In this document: positions 36,561-46,680 of the stretch, in pieces | Layout: each line of letters starts with the position of its first letter | Numbering within the stretch: position 1 is the stretch's first letter | Assembly (NCBI GenBank): GCA_016745215.1 | Contig: CP050890.1 | Location: 3,968,001-4,032,000 of the forward strand | From: Thiohalocapsa sp. PB-PSB1 | GTDB lineage: Bacteria; Pseudomonadota; Gammaproteobacteria; Chromatiales; Chromatiaceae | Length of the DNA: 64,000 nt | Reading direction: 5' to 3' | Translations under genes and position numbers: made by a program | Notes under the pieces: generated by a model | The model's database searches: none | What the model was told of the DNA's origin: nothing | What the model saw: the letters and a program-made list of their open reading frames with translations, nothing else

Positions 36561-37427
36561 ATGAGAGTACGCAAAAGATCCCAACCAGAGCTTAAGCGGT
36601 TCGCACGCAGTTTTCGAGCCCTTATTTTGTGCTGTGTTCCATGCTTGGCCGGATGTGCGAGTGCCCTGCTGAACAGCGAGCGACTGGGGGTTGACGCCGA
36701 GTTTGAACAGCACTTGTTGACCGGAGATCGGTTCAAACACCTGATCTACTCTCGTCGAGGCCAAATTCCAAGCCAGGTCTTACATGTCTATCTGTCCGGC
36801 GACGGTTCGCCCTGGATTGGCAGAACGCGGATTTCGTCCGATCCGACTCCACGCAATCCGGTTGCATTGCGCCTGATGAGCATGGACCCGAACCCGAGCC
36901 TCTATTTGGGCCGGCCCTGTTACCACGGTCTGGCGCACACTGCCGGTTGCGATGCTTCGCGTTGGACTTACGGCCGCTACTCGGAACAGGTGGTGGCTTC
37001 TCTGACCAAGGCATTGCAAGGCTTCGTCCACGAGCACGGTTATCGGGAGATCGTACTGATCGGCTACAGCGGCGGCGGCGTTCTCGCCTGGCTGATGGCG
37101 GAGCGCCTGGGCAGGCTCCGCTTGCTGGTCACGATCGCCGCCAATCTCGACATCGATGCCTGGACCAACTTACATGGCTACACGCCATTGCATGACTCGC
37201 TGAATCCGGCCAACCGCCCTCCTCTGCCGACGCATATCCGGCAATTGCATGTTGTCGGCACGCGCGACACCAACGTGCCGCCATCGCTGACCGTTGCGAC
37301 CTTGACCGGAACGCAAAAGCAGATCCTTGTCATGGCTAAGCCGGTCGATCACCGCTGCTGCTGGGAACGACTCTGGCCGGACCTGTTGCACGACATCCAG
37401 CGCCTCGGCATGCGGCCATTGGATTGA
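36561..37427 (+). CDS. Alpha/beta-hydrolase-like lipoprotein
   Basis: About 288 residues from the ATG at 36561. A basic N-terminus and hydrophobic stretch end in a lipobox (CCVPCLAGCAS). The nucleophile elbow is IVLIGYSGGGVLAWLMAE with GxSxG, preceded by LHVYLSGDGSPW as a probable oxyanion-hole strand; a late HRCCWERLW may provide the catalytic His, and GTRDTNVPP contains a candidate Asp. The family is a serine esterase/peptidase type, substrate unknown. An alternative start at 36546 exists. It is divergent from the SEL1 gene. Confidence 0.72.
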   Translation: MRVRKRSQPELKRFARSFRALILCCVPCLAGCASALLNSERLGVDAEFEQHLLTGDRFKHLIYSRRGQIPSQVLHVYLSGDGSPWIGRTRISSDPTPRNPVALRLMSMDPNPSLYLGRPCYHGLAHTAGCDASRWTYGRYSEQVVASLTKALQGFVHEHGYREIVLIGYSGGGVLAWLMAERLGRLRLLVTIAANLDIDAWTNLHGYTPLHDSLNPANRPPLPTHIRQLHVVGTRDTNVPPSLTVATLTGTQKQILVMAKPVDHRCCWERLWPDLLHDIQRLGMRPLD

Positions 37428-37484
37428 TGGTTGTTCCCAGGGTCGCCTTCCGGGCCAGCTGCGTGCTGGCGATGACCGATCCGG

Positions 37485-40274
37485 CTATTCGAATTCCCAG
37501 CGCAGGCCGACATCGATCAGGTTGTCGGTCCAATCGCGTTTGTCGAGCAATGCATCGTAGTTCACGAACGCCGAAACGCCGTGCGGGAACACCGCCGATA
37601 ATCCGAGTCCGATGCGAAAGTAGTCGCGATCCGGATTGTCCGTCAGGATGCCGAAGGTCGCTGCGCTCGGGGCGGCGGCGAATCTGGCCGCCAGGGATGT
37701 ACCATCCTGGTCGTATTCATGCTCCCATTCGATCCGCCCTTGTGGCACCAAAACCGCGGTCTTGGTGTTGAAAACCCGCGCAATACGTGCCCCAAGTGTG
37801 GTCGTGACCGAGGTTGCATCGAAATCGTCCAGCTGCAAATCCAGTCCGCCAGCGCCCCGCTCGGTGAATCCATCCACATTAACTTCAAGATAACCTGCCC
37901 TGCCGTACAACCCATACGAAAGAGGCCCTTCATCGAAATCATAGCCGGCGCCGACACTGATGCCGAATTGCGTGCCATCGTAATCCGCGCGCGCCTGGCG
38001 ACTCACCGCCTGGGTGGAGGAGTCCACCCGATAGCGGATGTTGCGGCTTGAATCATAGGACTGCCAGCCGTATTCGAGCATGGCGTCGACATAGCCTCGA
38101 TCTGACCAGCTATAGGTGCCGTAGGCGCCGAGGTGCCAGGTTTCGGTATCCAAACCACCGCCATTGGCATCGAAGGAGGTATCGTTGTTGCCATAGCCGA
38201 GCGCGCCACCGGCGATGAATTCATCGCTGAATCGATAGTCGACACCAGCGCTGACACCGGCCGTACTGAAGTCGAAGCCGGACTCGTTATCGGTGGCGTC
38301 CTTGTCGCCGAAGTTAAAGGAGCCGTTGATAAAAAAGCCCCAGCGTCCAAACGCATCATCGCCGCTCGCCGCGCCGCCCATGCGCTGTGCCGACAGGGCG
38401 TCGGCGATCCGATCTGCCGATAAAGACTGTCCATCCAGATTCAAGCTCAGGCCGCGCACGCTGACTCCGGTCGCACCACGACGCAACGCCGCCAGGCGCT
38501 CGCCGATGTTGGTCATTTGCTGGGTTCCTGTGGTGATGGCGACACTGGTTGCAGCATTTGCCTTTTCGGTGGTGATTTCTGTCAATGTGCGCGGGATGCT
38601 GCTGCTGGATGCATTCGCCAACATATCCGAGCATTGCTGGAACAGATCCTGTTGATCGGGCGTGCGATTGGTCATCAGAGACAACTGCGGGCAGAGGGTC
38701 TCGATCGCGCGGGCGACGCTGCGCTGATTCGGCGTCAGATCGGGCCGGCTCGACAAGGCATTGGATGCGGCCACTTCCAAGGTTACCGGCAATTCCAATC
38801 GCAGCCCCCGGGCATCGGTAATCAGCACCTGGTCGCTGATGGTCATCGCCGCCGCATTGGCCGGAATGACGACGCTGTAGACGGCATTGCCAGCGCTGTC
38901 CAGGCGCCCTGGCTCGACCTGTCCACTGCCACCGCTGGCGACGACGAGCGTATAGGGCGGCGTGCCGCCGGCGACTGCGAAGGTCTTGCTGGCCGAGCTC
39001 TCGATACCGACGGCAGAACGTCCGGACAATGCTAAAGGCGAGGGCGTGACGACGATCGGCGAGGATACCTCAATGGAAACGGCAACGCTGCGGCTGGCGC
39101 CTTGCTCATCGGTCACGCGGATGCTGTCCGACAGCCGGCCGGCTGCCCCGCCGGGAATGTCGTAGCGATAATCAACGACGCTGTCGTTGACGGAGACCTG
39201 GCCAATCTCGGCATTGGCGGTGTAGGGCAGAATACCGCCGCTGATCTGCAGCTGGCCGGTGACCTGGCTGCCGGGCGCGCCTTCCAATGCGAGTTGGGCC
39301 GGAGTAACGGTCAACTCGGGTGGTGGAGACGAGGTCACCTGGATGCTGATCGGCACATCGACAAAGGCGGCATTTTCATCAATGACGCGCACGACATCCG
39401 ATAAACTCCCGGTTGCTCCGTCGGGAATGGCGTAGCTGTAGTCGATAATACCGCCGTTCAATGCAACCTGGCCGCCGTCCGATGCACTGGCGCTGTAGGG
39501 CGAGCCGCCGCCGCTGATCTGCAGCTGCGCGTTCACCTGGCTGCCGGGTTCGCCGCTCAATGTCAATTCGGACGGTGAAACGCTCAGAGGTGGCGTTACG
39601 TTGATGCCCACGTCGATCGTCGCGGAATCCCCCTTACAGGACGTAGTCTGACCATTCACGGTGACGCTGTCGTTCAGCATACCCGCCGGCGTACCGATGG
39701 GGATCTGATACCGATAGCTAATCTGATTGCCGGAAATCGTGACCGTGGCGCCAGGCAGCAACGAACTGCCGGCAAAGGGCGCCCGACCGCCGGAAAATGT
39801 CGCGGTAAAACGCACAGTTGCACCTGGCGCTCCGGAAAGCGACTGCGCTCTGCCGGAAATACTCAGCGGATCTTGGTAGGTGATCTCGATAGGAGCGGAA
39901 GCCGACGTGGGGCCTACGCTAAACAAGCCGGTTGCCGTGACCCGCGCCGTGCGCGTGTCGCAATGCTGTAGATTCCCCGGATCGGCATAGCTGTAATCGG
40001 CGTTGGCGCTACCGTTACGCGGGGTCAACTGCCCCACCCCCGAGAGCGGCTCCCACTGGTTGAATTGTTCTCCAGCACTGGTGGTGACCGCTGCAAATCT
40101 CTGCGAGACCTCCCCGCCTGGCGTCAGGGTGGTGTTCAACGTGGAAGGATCGATGGTCAATGCCCAGGCAGGCTGTGCCAGCAGACAAAGCAATAGACTA
40201 CCGAACAGCGAAATCAGGCCGCGCGGGAGGCGGTACCTAGGGAAACGCGAGCATGTACGATGGGGAAGAGGCAT
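37485..40274 (-). CDS. Autotransporter with tandem Ig-like repeats
   Basis: A 929-residue type Va-like surface protein. A signal peptide (ISLFGSLLLCLLAQPAWALT) is followed by four or five beta-rich repeats of about 85 residues; two aligned examples begin LTLSGEPGSQVNAQLQISGG and LALEGAPGSQVTGQLQISGG. A Gln/Thr-rich linker with a helical character (about 530-640) leads to a C-terminal autotransporter beta-barrel of about 270 residues (GRWGFFINGSFNFGDKDATD, ..VSAGVDYRFSDEFIAGGALG..) ending LIDVGLRWEFE. No protease or adhesin active site is visible. It is monocistronic; about 470 bp of non-coding DNA precede it. Confidence 0.88.
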   Translation of the reverse strand: MPLPHRTCSRFPRYRLPRGLISLFGSLLLCLLAQPAWALTIDPSTLNTTLTPGGEVSQRFAAVTTSAGEQFNQWEPLSGVGQLTPRNGSANADYSYADPGNLQHCDTRTARVTATGLFSVGPTSASAPIEITYQDPLSISGRAQSLSGAPGATVRFTATFSGGRAPFAGSSLLPGATVTISGNQISYRYQIPIGTPAGMLNDSVTVNGQTTSCKGDSATIDVGINVTPPLSVSPSELTLSGEPGSQVNAQLQISGGGSPYSASASDGGQVALNGGIIDYSYAIPDGATGSLSDVVRVIDENAAFVDVPISIQVTSSPPPELTVTPAQLALEGAPGSQVTGQLQISGGILPYTANAEIGQVSVNDSVVDYRYDIPGGAAGRLSDSIRVTDEQGASRSVAVSIEVSSPIVVTPSPLALSGRSAVGIESSASKTFAVAGGTPPYTLVVASGGSGQVEPGRLDSAGNAVYSVVIPANAAAMTISDQVLITDARGLRLELPVTLEVAASNALSSRPDLTPNQRSVARAIETLCPQLSLMTNRTPDQQDLFQQCSDMLANASSSSIPRTLTEITTEKANAATSVAITTGTQQMTNIGERLAALRRGATGVSVRGLSLNLDGQSLSADRIADALSAQRMGGAASGDDAFGRWGFFINGSFNFGDKDATDNESGFDFSTAGVSAGVDYRFSDEFIAGGALGYGNNDTSFDANGGGLDTETWHLGAYGTYSWSDRGYVDAMLEYGWQSYDSSRNIRYRVDSSTQAVSRQARADYDGTQFGISVGAGYDFDEGPLSYGLYGRAGYLEVNVDGFTERGAGGLDLQLDDFDATSVTTTLGARIARVFNTKTAVLVPQGRIEWEHEYDQDGTSLAARFAAAPSAATFGILTDNPDRDYFRIGLGLSAVFPHGVSAFVNYDALLDKRDWTDNLIDVGLRWEFE

Positions 40275-40743
40275 CGGTCATTCCTGGAACAGTGAGGGTC
40301 TGTGGTCAGGCGGATGCTCGGATGAATAACTCCACAGCAAAGCCGTTCAGTCGAGCTGGCCGCCCGTCGATTGTGCGCGATCGATGATCTGTCTTTTTTT
40401 ATCTACACATGTGATTGAGCAAGCGCTCGTGGTGCCGATCAGCCGCGCCTTATAACTGAAAAATCATTTAAAATATGTACTTACGTAATTCTCTCTGCAC
40501 CGGAAAATGCAATTTACAGCGCCGCGAAGTGCTGACCCAATGCGCGTCGAGAACCTAAGCGTCTCTATTATGACCCAGTATTACTAAAATGGCACAAGCT
40601 CTAAGTCGTCAATGTTTGGCGCAGGTCATGATCATTGTTTGAAAATGATCAGGCATGATCCAGCATGGGCATTGCCGGATGCCACATCGGCCAAATCGGA
40701 GCCGACCACAAATCAGCGTTGAATCGGAAAAGACGAAAACGCC
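40275..40743. other. Gene-free stretch upstream of the autotransporter
   Basis: No convincing gene or named repeat. Local AT-rich stretches (around 40440-40490 and 40590-40650) are good candidates for the autotransporter promoter on the minus strand, but I cannot define it. The direct phrase GGCATGATC/GATCAGGCATGATC around 40626-40662 is partly palindromic. Confidence 0.4.
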
Positions 40744-42276
40744 CTAATAGACGCTCAGCTCGGCCATACGGGAGGGATCGGCAGGAAATGCCGCCTGGCG
40801 AATGCCAAGGCCAAGACCACTCAGCGGATTGTCGAAATCGAATCCAAACAAACGCGGATTCTCGCAGATGACCGCAGCGGAGAAGATATAAAAGACATAA
40901 TTGTAGGTCTCGTTCGGAATCCTGTGCTCACGCAGCAGTTTCCAAAAATTACGCTCGCGCGGGTTCTTGGGCATCTTGCGCAAACGCTTGATGATATTGC
41001 CCTCCCCCCAGTTGTACGAGGCCATCACTAGCAATCCGGATGCCTGCGCATCGGTCCTGTAGATGTACTTCAGATAACGCGCGGCGGCGTTGGTCGCCTT
41101 GGCCACATTGTGGCGATCGTCGTCTGCATCATAACGACCGAAGTTCTGCAATGGCCCCGGGGTCAGTCCATAGCGCTTGGCGGTGTCCGGAATGAATTGC
41201 CACATACCCTTGGCGTGCCCATAGCGTGTGGGCGGACCAACCGCGTCATAGCGAAAGCTGGATTCCTGCAACGCGAGATAAAGAAATTGCGGCGGCAGAT
41301 CCTGCGCGGTGAGTTCGCGGTAGATGATCGGCGCATAGCCGTTTTCGTGCAGCCGTCGGATAGCGCGCTCCAGGCGCGGGGTCGCCTGCCATTTGCGAAT
41401 GTATTTTTTTACTTCTGCGACAAAATCGTCCGGCAAATCCAGCTCGGTCTCGCCAAATACCCGCGCGATGTGCAAAATGATCTGGTCTTCCGAATTCAAA
41501 GGTACCAGCCGACTCTTTTGCACTTCCTGGACAAAGCTGTCGTAGCGCTCGCGCATGCCGGCCAACACGCGCTTCGACTCGGCGATCCGAGCCCGGAGCG
41601 CCGCGGATGCATCGCGCTGAATGCCCGCCTCCAGGTCGGCGATATGCAATTCGAGTTCCTTCATCTCATAGAAAGTCTCCTTGGCAAGCTGCTTGGTTTT
41701 TTCCAGCTGAGTGTACTGAAACAGCACAATGCCGCCCATGATCGTCAGCAGCACCATCAAGCCCGCCAAGATCAGGCCGTAGAAATGCCGTTGCCGCCGC
41801 TTCATATCCTTATAGGCCCGTCGAATCATCATGGTGTGTTCGCCAGCAGCATCCGGGGCATCCTGGTCGAAATAATGCCGGGATACGTCCTGTATGGATC
41901 GGGAGCGCCGCTTGGCGGGAGGAGGCGTCGCGGGCGTCAGTTGGATCACCGGCCCATCAAGGCCGAGCTGTACTCGGGTCGTGCCGGCCACGGGGACTGT
42001 GTCGATGCGCTGCCCGGCGACCCAGGTACCATTGCTGCTCTGGAGATCCCGAATCCACCAGCGCCCGGCTTCCGGATACAATGCTAGGTGCTGACGACTG
42101 ACCAGGGAGTGCGGGATCTTGATCCCCACATCTGCCCCGCGCCCAATCAACAGCGCCTTATCGACGCTATGCGTCTGCTTGCTGCCGGAAGCATCCACCA
42201 GTTCGACTCGTATGGGCCGAAGCGCGGGTTCGCGCTGGCCGAGTTCCGAGCCCAGGTTGGAAGCATCTTCAGACAT
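40744..42276 (-). CDS. FHA domain-lytic transglycosylase (SLT) fusion
   Basis: A 510-residue protein. An N-terminal cytoplasmic FHA phosphothreonine-binding domain carries ALLIGRGADVGIKIPHSLVS, RQHLALYP and SSNGTWVAGQRI (about 40-95). One transmembrane helix follows (FYGLILAGLMVLLTIMGGIV, about residues 163-185), then a periplasmic coiled coil and a C-terminal SLT domain with the catalytic Glu in YLALQESSFRYDAVGPPT, and GMWQFIPDTAKRYGL and NWGEGNIIKRL. The arrangement couples a Ser/Thr-phosphorylation reader to a murein-cleaving enzyme across the inner membrane. The Nudix gene lies 6 bp upstream on the same strand. Confidence 0.9.
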   Translation of the reverse strand: MSEDASNLGSELGQREPALRPIRVELVDASGSKQTHSVDKALLIGRGADVGIKIPHSLVSRQHLALYPEAGRWWIRDLQSSNGTWVAGQRIDTVPVAGTTRVQLGLDGPVIQLTPATPPPAKRRSRSIQDVSRHYFDQDAPDAAGEHTMMIRRAYKDMKRRQRHFYGLILAGLMVLLTIMGGIVLFQYTQLEKTKQLAKETFYEMKELELHIADLEAGIQRDASAALRARIAESKRVLAGMRERYDSFVQEVQKSRLVPLNSEDQIILHIARVFGETELDLPDDFVAEVKKYIRKWQATPRLERAIRRLHENGYAPIIYRELTAQDLPPQFLYLALQESSFRYDAVGPPTRYGHAKGMWQFIPDTAKRYGLTPGPLQNFGRYDADDDRHNVAKATNAAARYLKYIYRTDAQASGLLVMASYNWGEGNIIKRLRKMPKNPRERNFWKLLREHRIPNETYNYVFYIFSAAVICENPRLFGFDFDNPLSGLGLGIRQAAFPADPSRMAELSVY

Positions 42277-42282
42277 GGCAAG

Positions 42283-42861
42283 TCAGCCCGGTTCATGCAT
42301 GCGGATTTGAATACGCCCATCCGATTCTGGCAGACGCAGGATGTCGCCACTGTGGAATTGGAATTCGCCCTTGGCGCGATCCTGGTAATACAGCATCAGC
42401 GATTGCAGGATGACGGGAAAAGCGATCTGCTCCCAAGGGATCTGAGATTCCTCCAGTAATAGTGTCTCCAGGCTCTCGGCACCGGCGCCGCAGTCGGCAG
42501 TCAGCATGCGACCGCGAAACAGCATATAGACCTGATTGATGTGCGGCAGATTGAACAGACTGAAAAGATTGCCGACCTCGACCCTCGCCTCGGCCTCTTC
42601 CAATGTCTCGCGGGCGGCGCCCTGCTGCACCGTCTCGCCGTTTTCCAAAAAACCCGCTGGCACTGTCCATTGACCATAGCGGGGCTGAATGGCGCGTTTG
42701 CAGAGCAGAATACGGTCTTCCCATTCCGGAATACAGCCGACCACGATATTTGGATTCTGGTAGTGAATGCTGCCGCAGGCATCGCAGACATACCGCGGCA
42801 CATTGTCACCATCTGGTACCTTGAGTGTTACCTTCTCGCCGCATTGACTGCAATAGTTCAT
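42283..42861 (-). CDS. Nudix hydrolase with zinc ribbon
   Basis: A 192-residue protein. The N-terminal zinc ribbon uses CSQCGEKV and CDACGSIHYQNPN; the Nudix box is GFLENGETVQQGAARETLEE followed by AEARVEVG. The layout matches the small zinc-ribbon Nudix group (ADP-ribose/FAD/NADH-type diphosphatases), distinct from the NudC encoded at 10623. It probably shares a transcript with the FHA-SLT gene directly downstream. The substrate is unknown. Confidence 0.88.
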   Translation of the reverse strand: MNYCSQCGEKVTLKVPDGDNVPRYVCDACGSIHYQNPNIVVGCIPEWEDRILLCKRAIQPRYGQWTVPAGFLENGETVQQGAARETLEEAEARVEVGNLFSLFNLPHINQVYMLFRGRMLTADCGAGAESLETLLLEESQIPWEQIAFPVILQSLMLYYQDRAKGEFQFHSGDILRLPESDGRIQIRMHEPG

Positions 42862-43197
42862 CGTTTCCGAACCTGTCTACCCTGCGCGGGTTACCTGGGT
42901 TGATTGTTCCGCGTCGCGCCGTCCGCCATGATTCTCGGTAATCGCAGGATGCAGGCGTTGCGACGCGCCGACCAATGGTTCAGATTGGGTCATACGCACG
43001 CCGCCGCCAGGGTAACCGATACACAGAAAAAGCCAACCAGAGCATCGGTGCGGCGCACATGGATGATTTCGCCGATACCACCTCGGGTCAATCCGAGTTA
43101 GGCTTGTATCCCGCCGACGCGACTTGTCCCATCAGCAGCAAGAGCGAGCGGCACACGCACTCGGATTCCATCACTGCATCCCATCGAGCAAGCCCCA
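42862..43197. other. Gene-free spacer between Nudix and glgX
   Basis: A divergent promoter region of about 335 bp. Short frames exist, but none has recognisable character. No named repeat is present. Confidence 0.4.
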
Positions 43198-45270
43198 ATG
43201 TCATCTAATCAATACAATGTCAAGCCTGGCGACTGGGATCTTTCCGGCGCCAATTTTATCGACAACGGCGTCAATTTTTGCTGTTTCTCACGGCAAGCGA
43301 CCGCCGCGGAATTGCTCTTGTTCGAACAGGACGACAGCCCCGAGCCTTTCCTGAGCGTGCAACTCGATCCCAAAATCCACCGTACCTTTTTTTTCTGGCA
43401 TGTGCTGATCGAAAATCTGCCGGATACCCTCTATTACGGCTGGCGCATGGACGGCCCCACCGACACGCGCGAAAGCGGCTGCCGTTTCGACCGCGAAAAG
43501 GTTCTGCTCGATCCCTGGTGCCGCACCGTCAGCGATCGGCTGTGGGATCGACAAAAAGCCAGCGTACCGGGCAACAACCTGAGCACCTCCATGCGCTCGC
43601 AATTGGTGCGCGACCAATACGACTGGGAGGGCGTCGGACATTGCCATCTCCCGTTGGTGGATGCTGTGATCTACGAAATGCACGTAGGGGGCTTCACCCG
43701 ACATCCATCCGCGGATACCCAATACCCCGGCACCTACCAGGCCGTCATTGAAAAAATCCCGTACCTGCAATCGCTTGGCATCACCCACGTGGAATTGTTG
43801 CCGATCATGGCCTTCGACTTGCAGGACGTGCCGCCAAAGACCGCAAGCCTGGGTCTCTCCAACCACTGGGGCTACAGCACCCACAGCTTTTTTGCCCCGC
43901 ATCCCCACTACGCCTGCGATCCAAGCCGCGCCCGAGACGAATTCCGCGACATGGTCAAGGCCCTGCATCGCGCCGGTATCGGCGTGATTCTGGACGTGGT
44001 CTTCAATCACACCGCGGAGGGCGGAGCCGATGGGCCGACCATCAGCTTCCGTGGCTTCGGCAACGAGATTTTCTATCATCTGGACTTTATCGACCGCGGT
44101 CGCTATCGCGACTACACCGGCTGCGGCAACACCGTCAACTGCAACCATCCGCTGGTCACGCGCTTTCTGATCGACTGCCTGCACTATTGGGCCCACGACA
44201 TGCGCGTGGACGGCTTTCGCTTCGACCTGGCAAGCGCCATGGCGCGCGGCGAGGACGGCAACCCGCAGCATCATGCACCGGTGCTCTGGTCCATCGAGCT
44301 TTCGCCGGAATTGGGCCGCGCGCATATCATCGCCGAGGCCTGGGATGCCGCTGGGCTGTATCAGGTCGGCGACTTCCCAGGCTTTCGCTGGGCCGAATGG
44401 AATGGCCATTACCGCGATGTGATCCGCGCCTTTGTGCGCGGCGATCCTGGTCTGGTTGCGGACGTGGCGACCCGCCTCTCCGGTTCCAGCGATTTCTACG
44501 AGGGACGCGGCCGACTGCCTGCCAACACCGTCAACTTCATCACCTGCCATGACGGTTTTACCCTGTACGATCTGGTCAGCTACAACCAAAAGCACAATGA
44601 AGCCAATGGCGAGGACAACCGCGATGGCCATAATGACAACCTGAGCTGGAACTGCGGCGTCGAGGGACCCACCGATGATCCGCACATCCTGGCATTACGC
44701 CGGCGCCAGGCGAAAAACTTCATGGCCATTCTGTTACTGAGCCAGGGCGTGCCCATGTTGCTGGCCGGCGACGAGATACTGCGCAGCAAGGGAGGCAACA
44801 ACAACACCTACTGTCAAAATAACGAAATGTCCTGGTTCGACTGGCGCAAAGTCGCGGAGAACGACGACATGTTGGCGTTCACCCGCGGCATGATCGCATT
44901 TCGCCGCCGCCATCCGACCTTGCGCCGAGATCGCTTCCTGACCGGCAAACCCGACCGCGAAGGTCAACTGCCGGACATCGCCTGGCACAGTACGCAGCTC
45001 AACCAGCCGCCGTGGGAGAATGACTGCAATCATGTATTAGCTTTCACCCTCGCCGGCGTCGCAGAGCATGAAGAGCCGCTGCATGTGATGCTCAACATGC
45101 AGAATGACGGCGCGGATTTTGCGCTACCGCAGATCCAGGATCGACGCTGGCATCTGGCCGTTAACAGCGCGGCAAACCCTGCCGTTTACCCAGTGGATCA
45201 GCAGCAGCTCGTGCACGCAGACAAATTCCATGTACAGGGTCGCAGCCTGGTGGTCCTAGAGGCGCGCTGA
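43198..45270 (+). CDS. glgX: Glycogen debranching enzyme (GlgX-type isoamylase)
   Basis: A 690-residue GH13_11 enzyme that removes alpha-1,6 branches from glycogen. An N-terminal CBM48 domain (VNFCCFSRQATAAELLLFEQ) precedes the barrel. Catalytic regions are VILDVVFNHTAEG, MRVDGFRFDLASAM with the nucleophile Asp, IIAEAWDAAGLYQVG with the acid/base Glu, and FITCHDGFTLYDL. AGDEILRSKGGNNNTYCQNN is typical of GlgX. It is followed by gnd and zwf on the same strand, linking glycogen breakdown to the oxidative pentose phosphate pathway. Confidence 0.94.
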   Translation: MSSNQYNVKPGDWDLSGANFIDNGVNFCCFSRQATAAELLLFEQDDSPEPFLSVQLDPKIHRTFFFWHVLIENLPDTLYYGWRMDGPTDTRESGCRFDREKVLLDPWCRTVSDRLWDRQKASVPGNNLSTSMRSQLVRDQYDWEGVGHCHLPLVDAVIYEMHVGGFTRHPSADTQYPGTYQAVIEKIPYLQSLGITHVELLPIMAFDLQDVPPKTASLGLSNHWGYSTHSFFAPHPHYACDPSRARDEFRDMVKALHRAGIGVILDVVFNHTAEGGADGPTISFRGFGNEIFYHLDFIDRGRYRDYTGCGNTVNCNHPLVTRFLIDCLHYWAHDMRVDGFRFDLASAMARGEDGNPQHHAPVLWSIELSPELGRAHIIAEAWDAAGLYQVGDFPGFRWAEWNGHYRDVIRAFVRGDPGLVADVATRLSGSSDFYEGRGRLPANTVNFITCHDGFTLYDLVSYNQKHNEANGEDNRDGHNDNLSWNCGVEGPTDDPHILALRRRQAKNFMAILLLSQGVPMLLAGDEILRSKGGNNNTYCQNNEMSWFDWRKVAENDDMLAFTRGMIAFRRRHPTLRRDRFLTGKPDREGQLPDIAWHSTQLNQPPWENDCNHVLAFTLAGVAEHEEPLHVMLNMQNDGADFALPQIQDRRWHLAVNSAANPAVYPVDQQQLVHADKFHVQGRSLVVLEAR

Positions 45271-45319
45271 ATTTGCCGCTGAGCCGCCGCGAGATGTGGC
45301 ATCGAGCGATCGGCCCCAT

Positions 45320-45494
45320 CTAGTGCCTCGGTGCAGATGTTCCAAGACAGTCTCCGGTCGTTATCGTTGTCGTTGTCGTTGTCGTTGTCATAATCGTCTT
45401 GGCCGAATGCTCGATAACGACTACGATTACGACAACGACTACGACAACGACAACGACAACGAACCGCCTCGGGATTTCTGTACCGCTCCACTAG
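45320..45494 (+). repeat. CTAG-bounded hexamer hairpin element, copy 3
   Basis: Lies between glgX and gnd in the opposite orientation to copies 1 and 2 (starts CTAGTGCCTCGGTGCAGATG, ends ACCGCTCCACTAG). The hexamer arms GTTGTC and GACAAC flank the conserved centre. It would form a strong hairpin in the glgX-gnd intergenic RNA. Confidence 0.85.
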
Positions 45495-45632
45495 GGCAAC
45501 ATGCAGCAACAGCCAGCGCATGGCCGCAGACGACAGCAAGGCGTGCGAACCACAATACGCGCCCTCCGGCCAGTCATCGCCGGCAGGGCAAACCCATCCC
45601 ACCAATAGCTTAAATACACAGGAGTCACCTGA

Positions 45633-46649
<1,017 letters not shown>

Positions 46650-46680
46650 GCACCCCTATCCTGAGCACTAGATACCCGAC

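Noticed and set aside
43288..44685. Minus-strand 465-codon frame across glgX
   Set aside because: Antisense to the conserved GH13 motifs; low-complexity composition with no family features.
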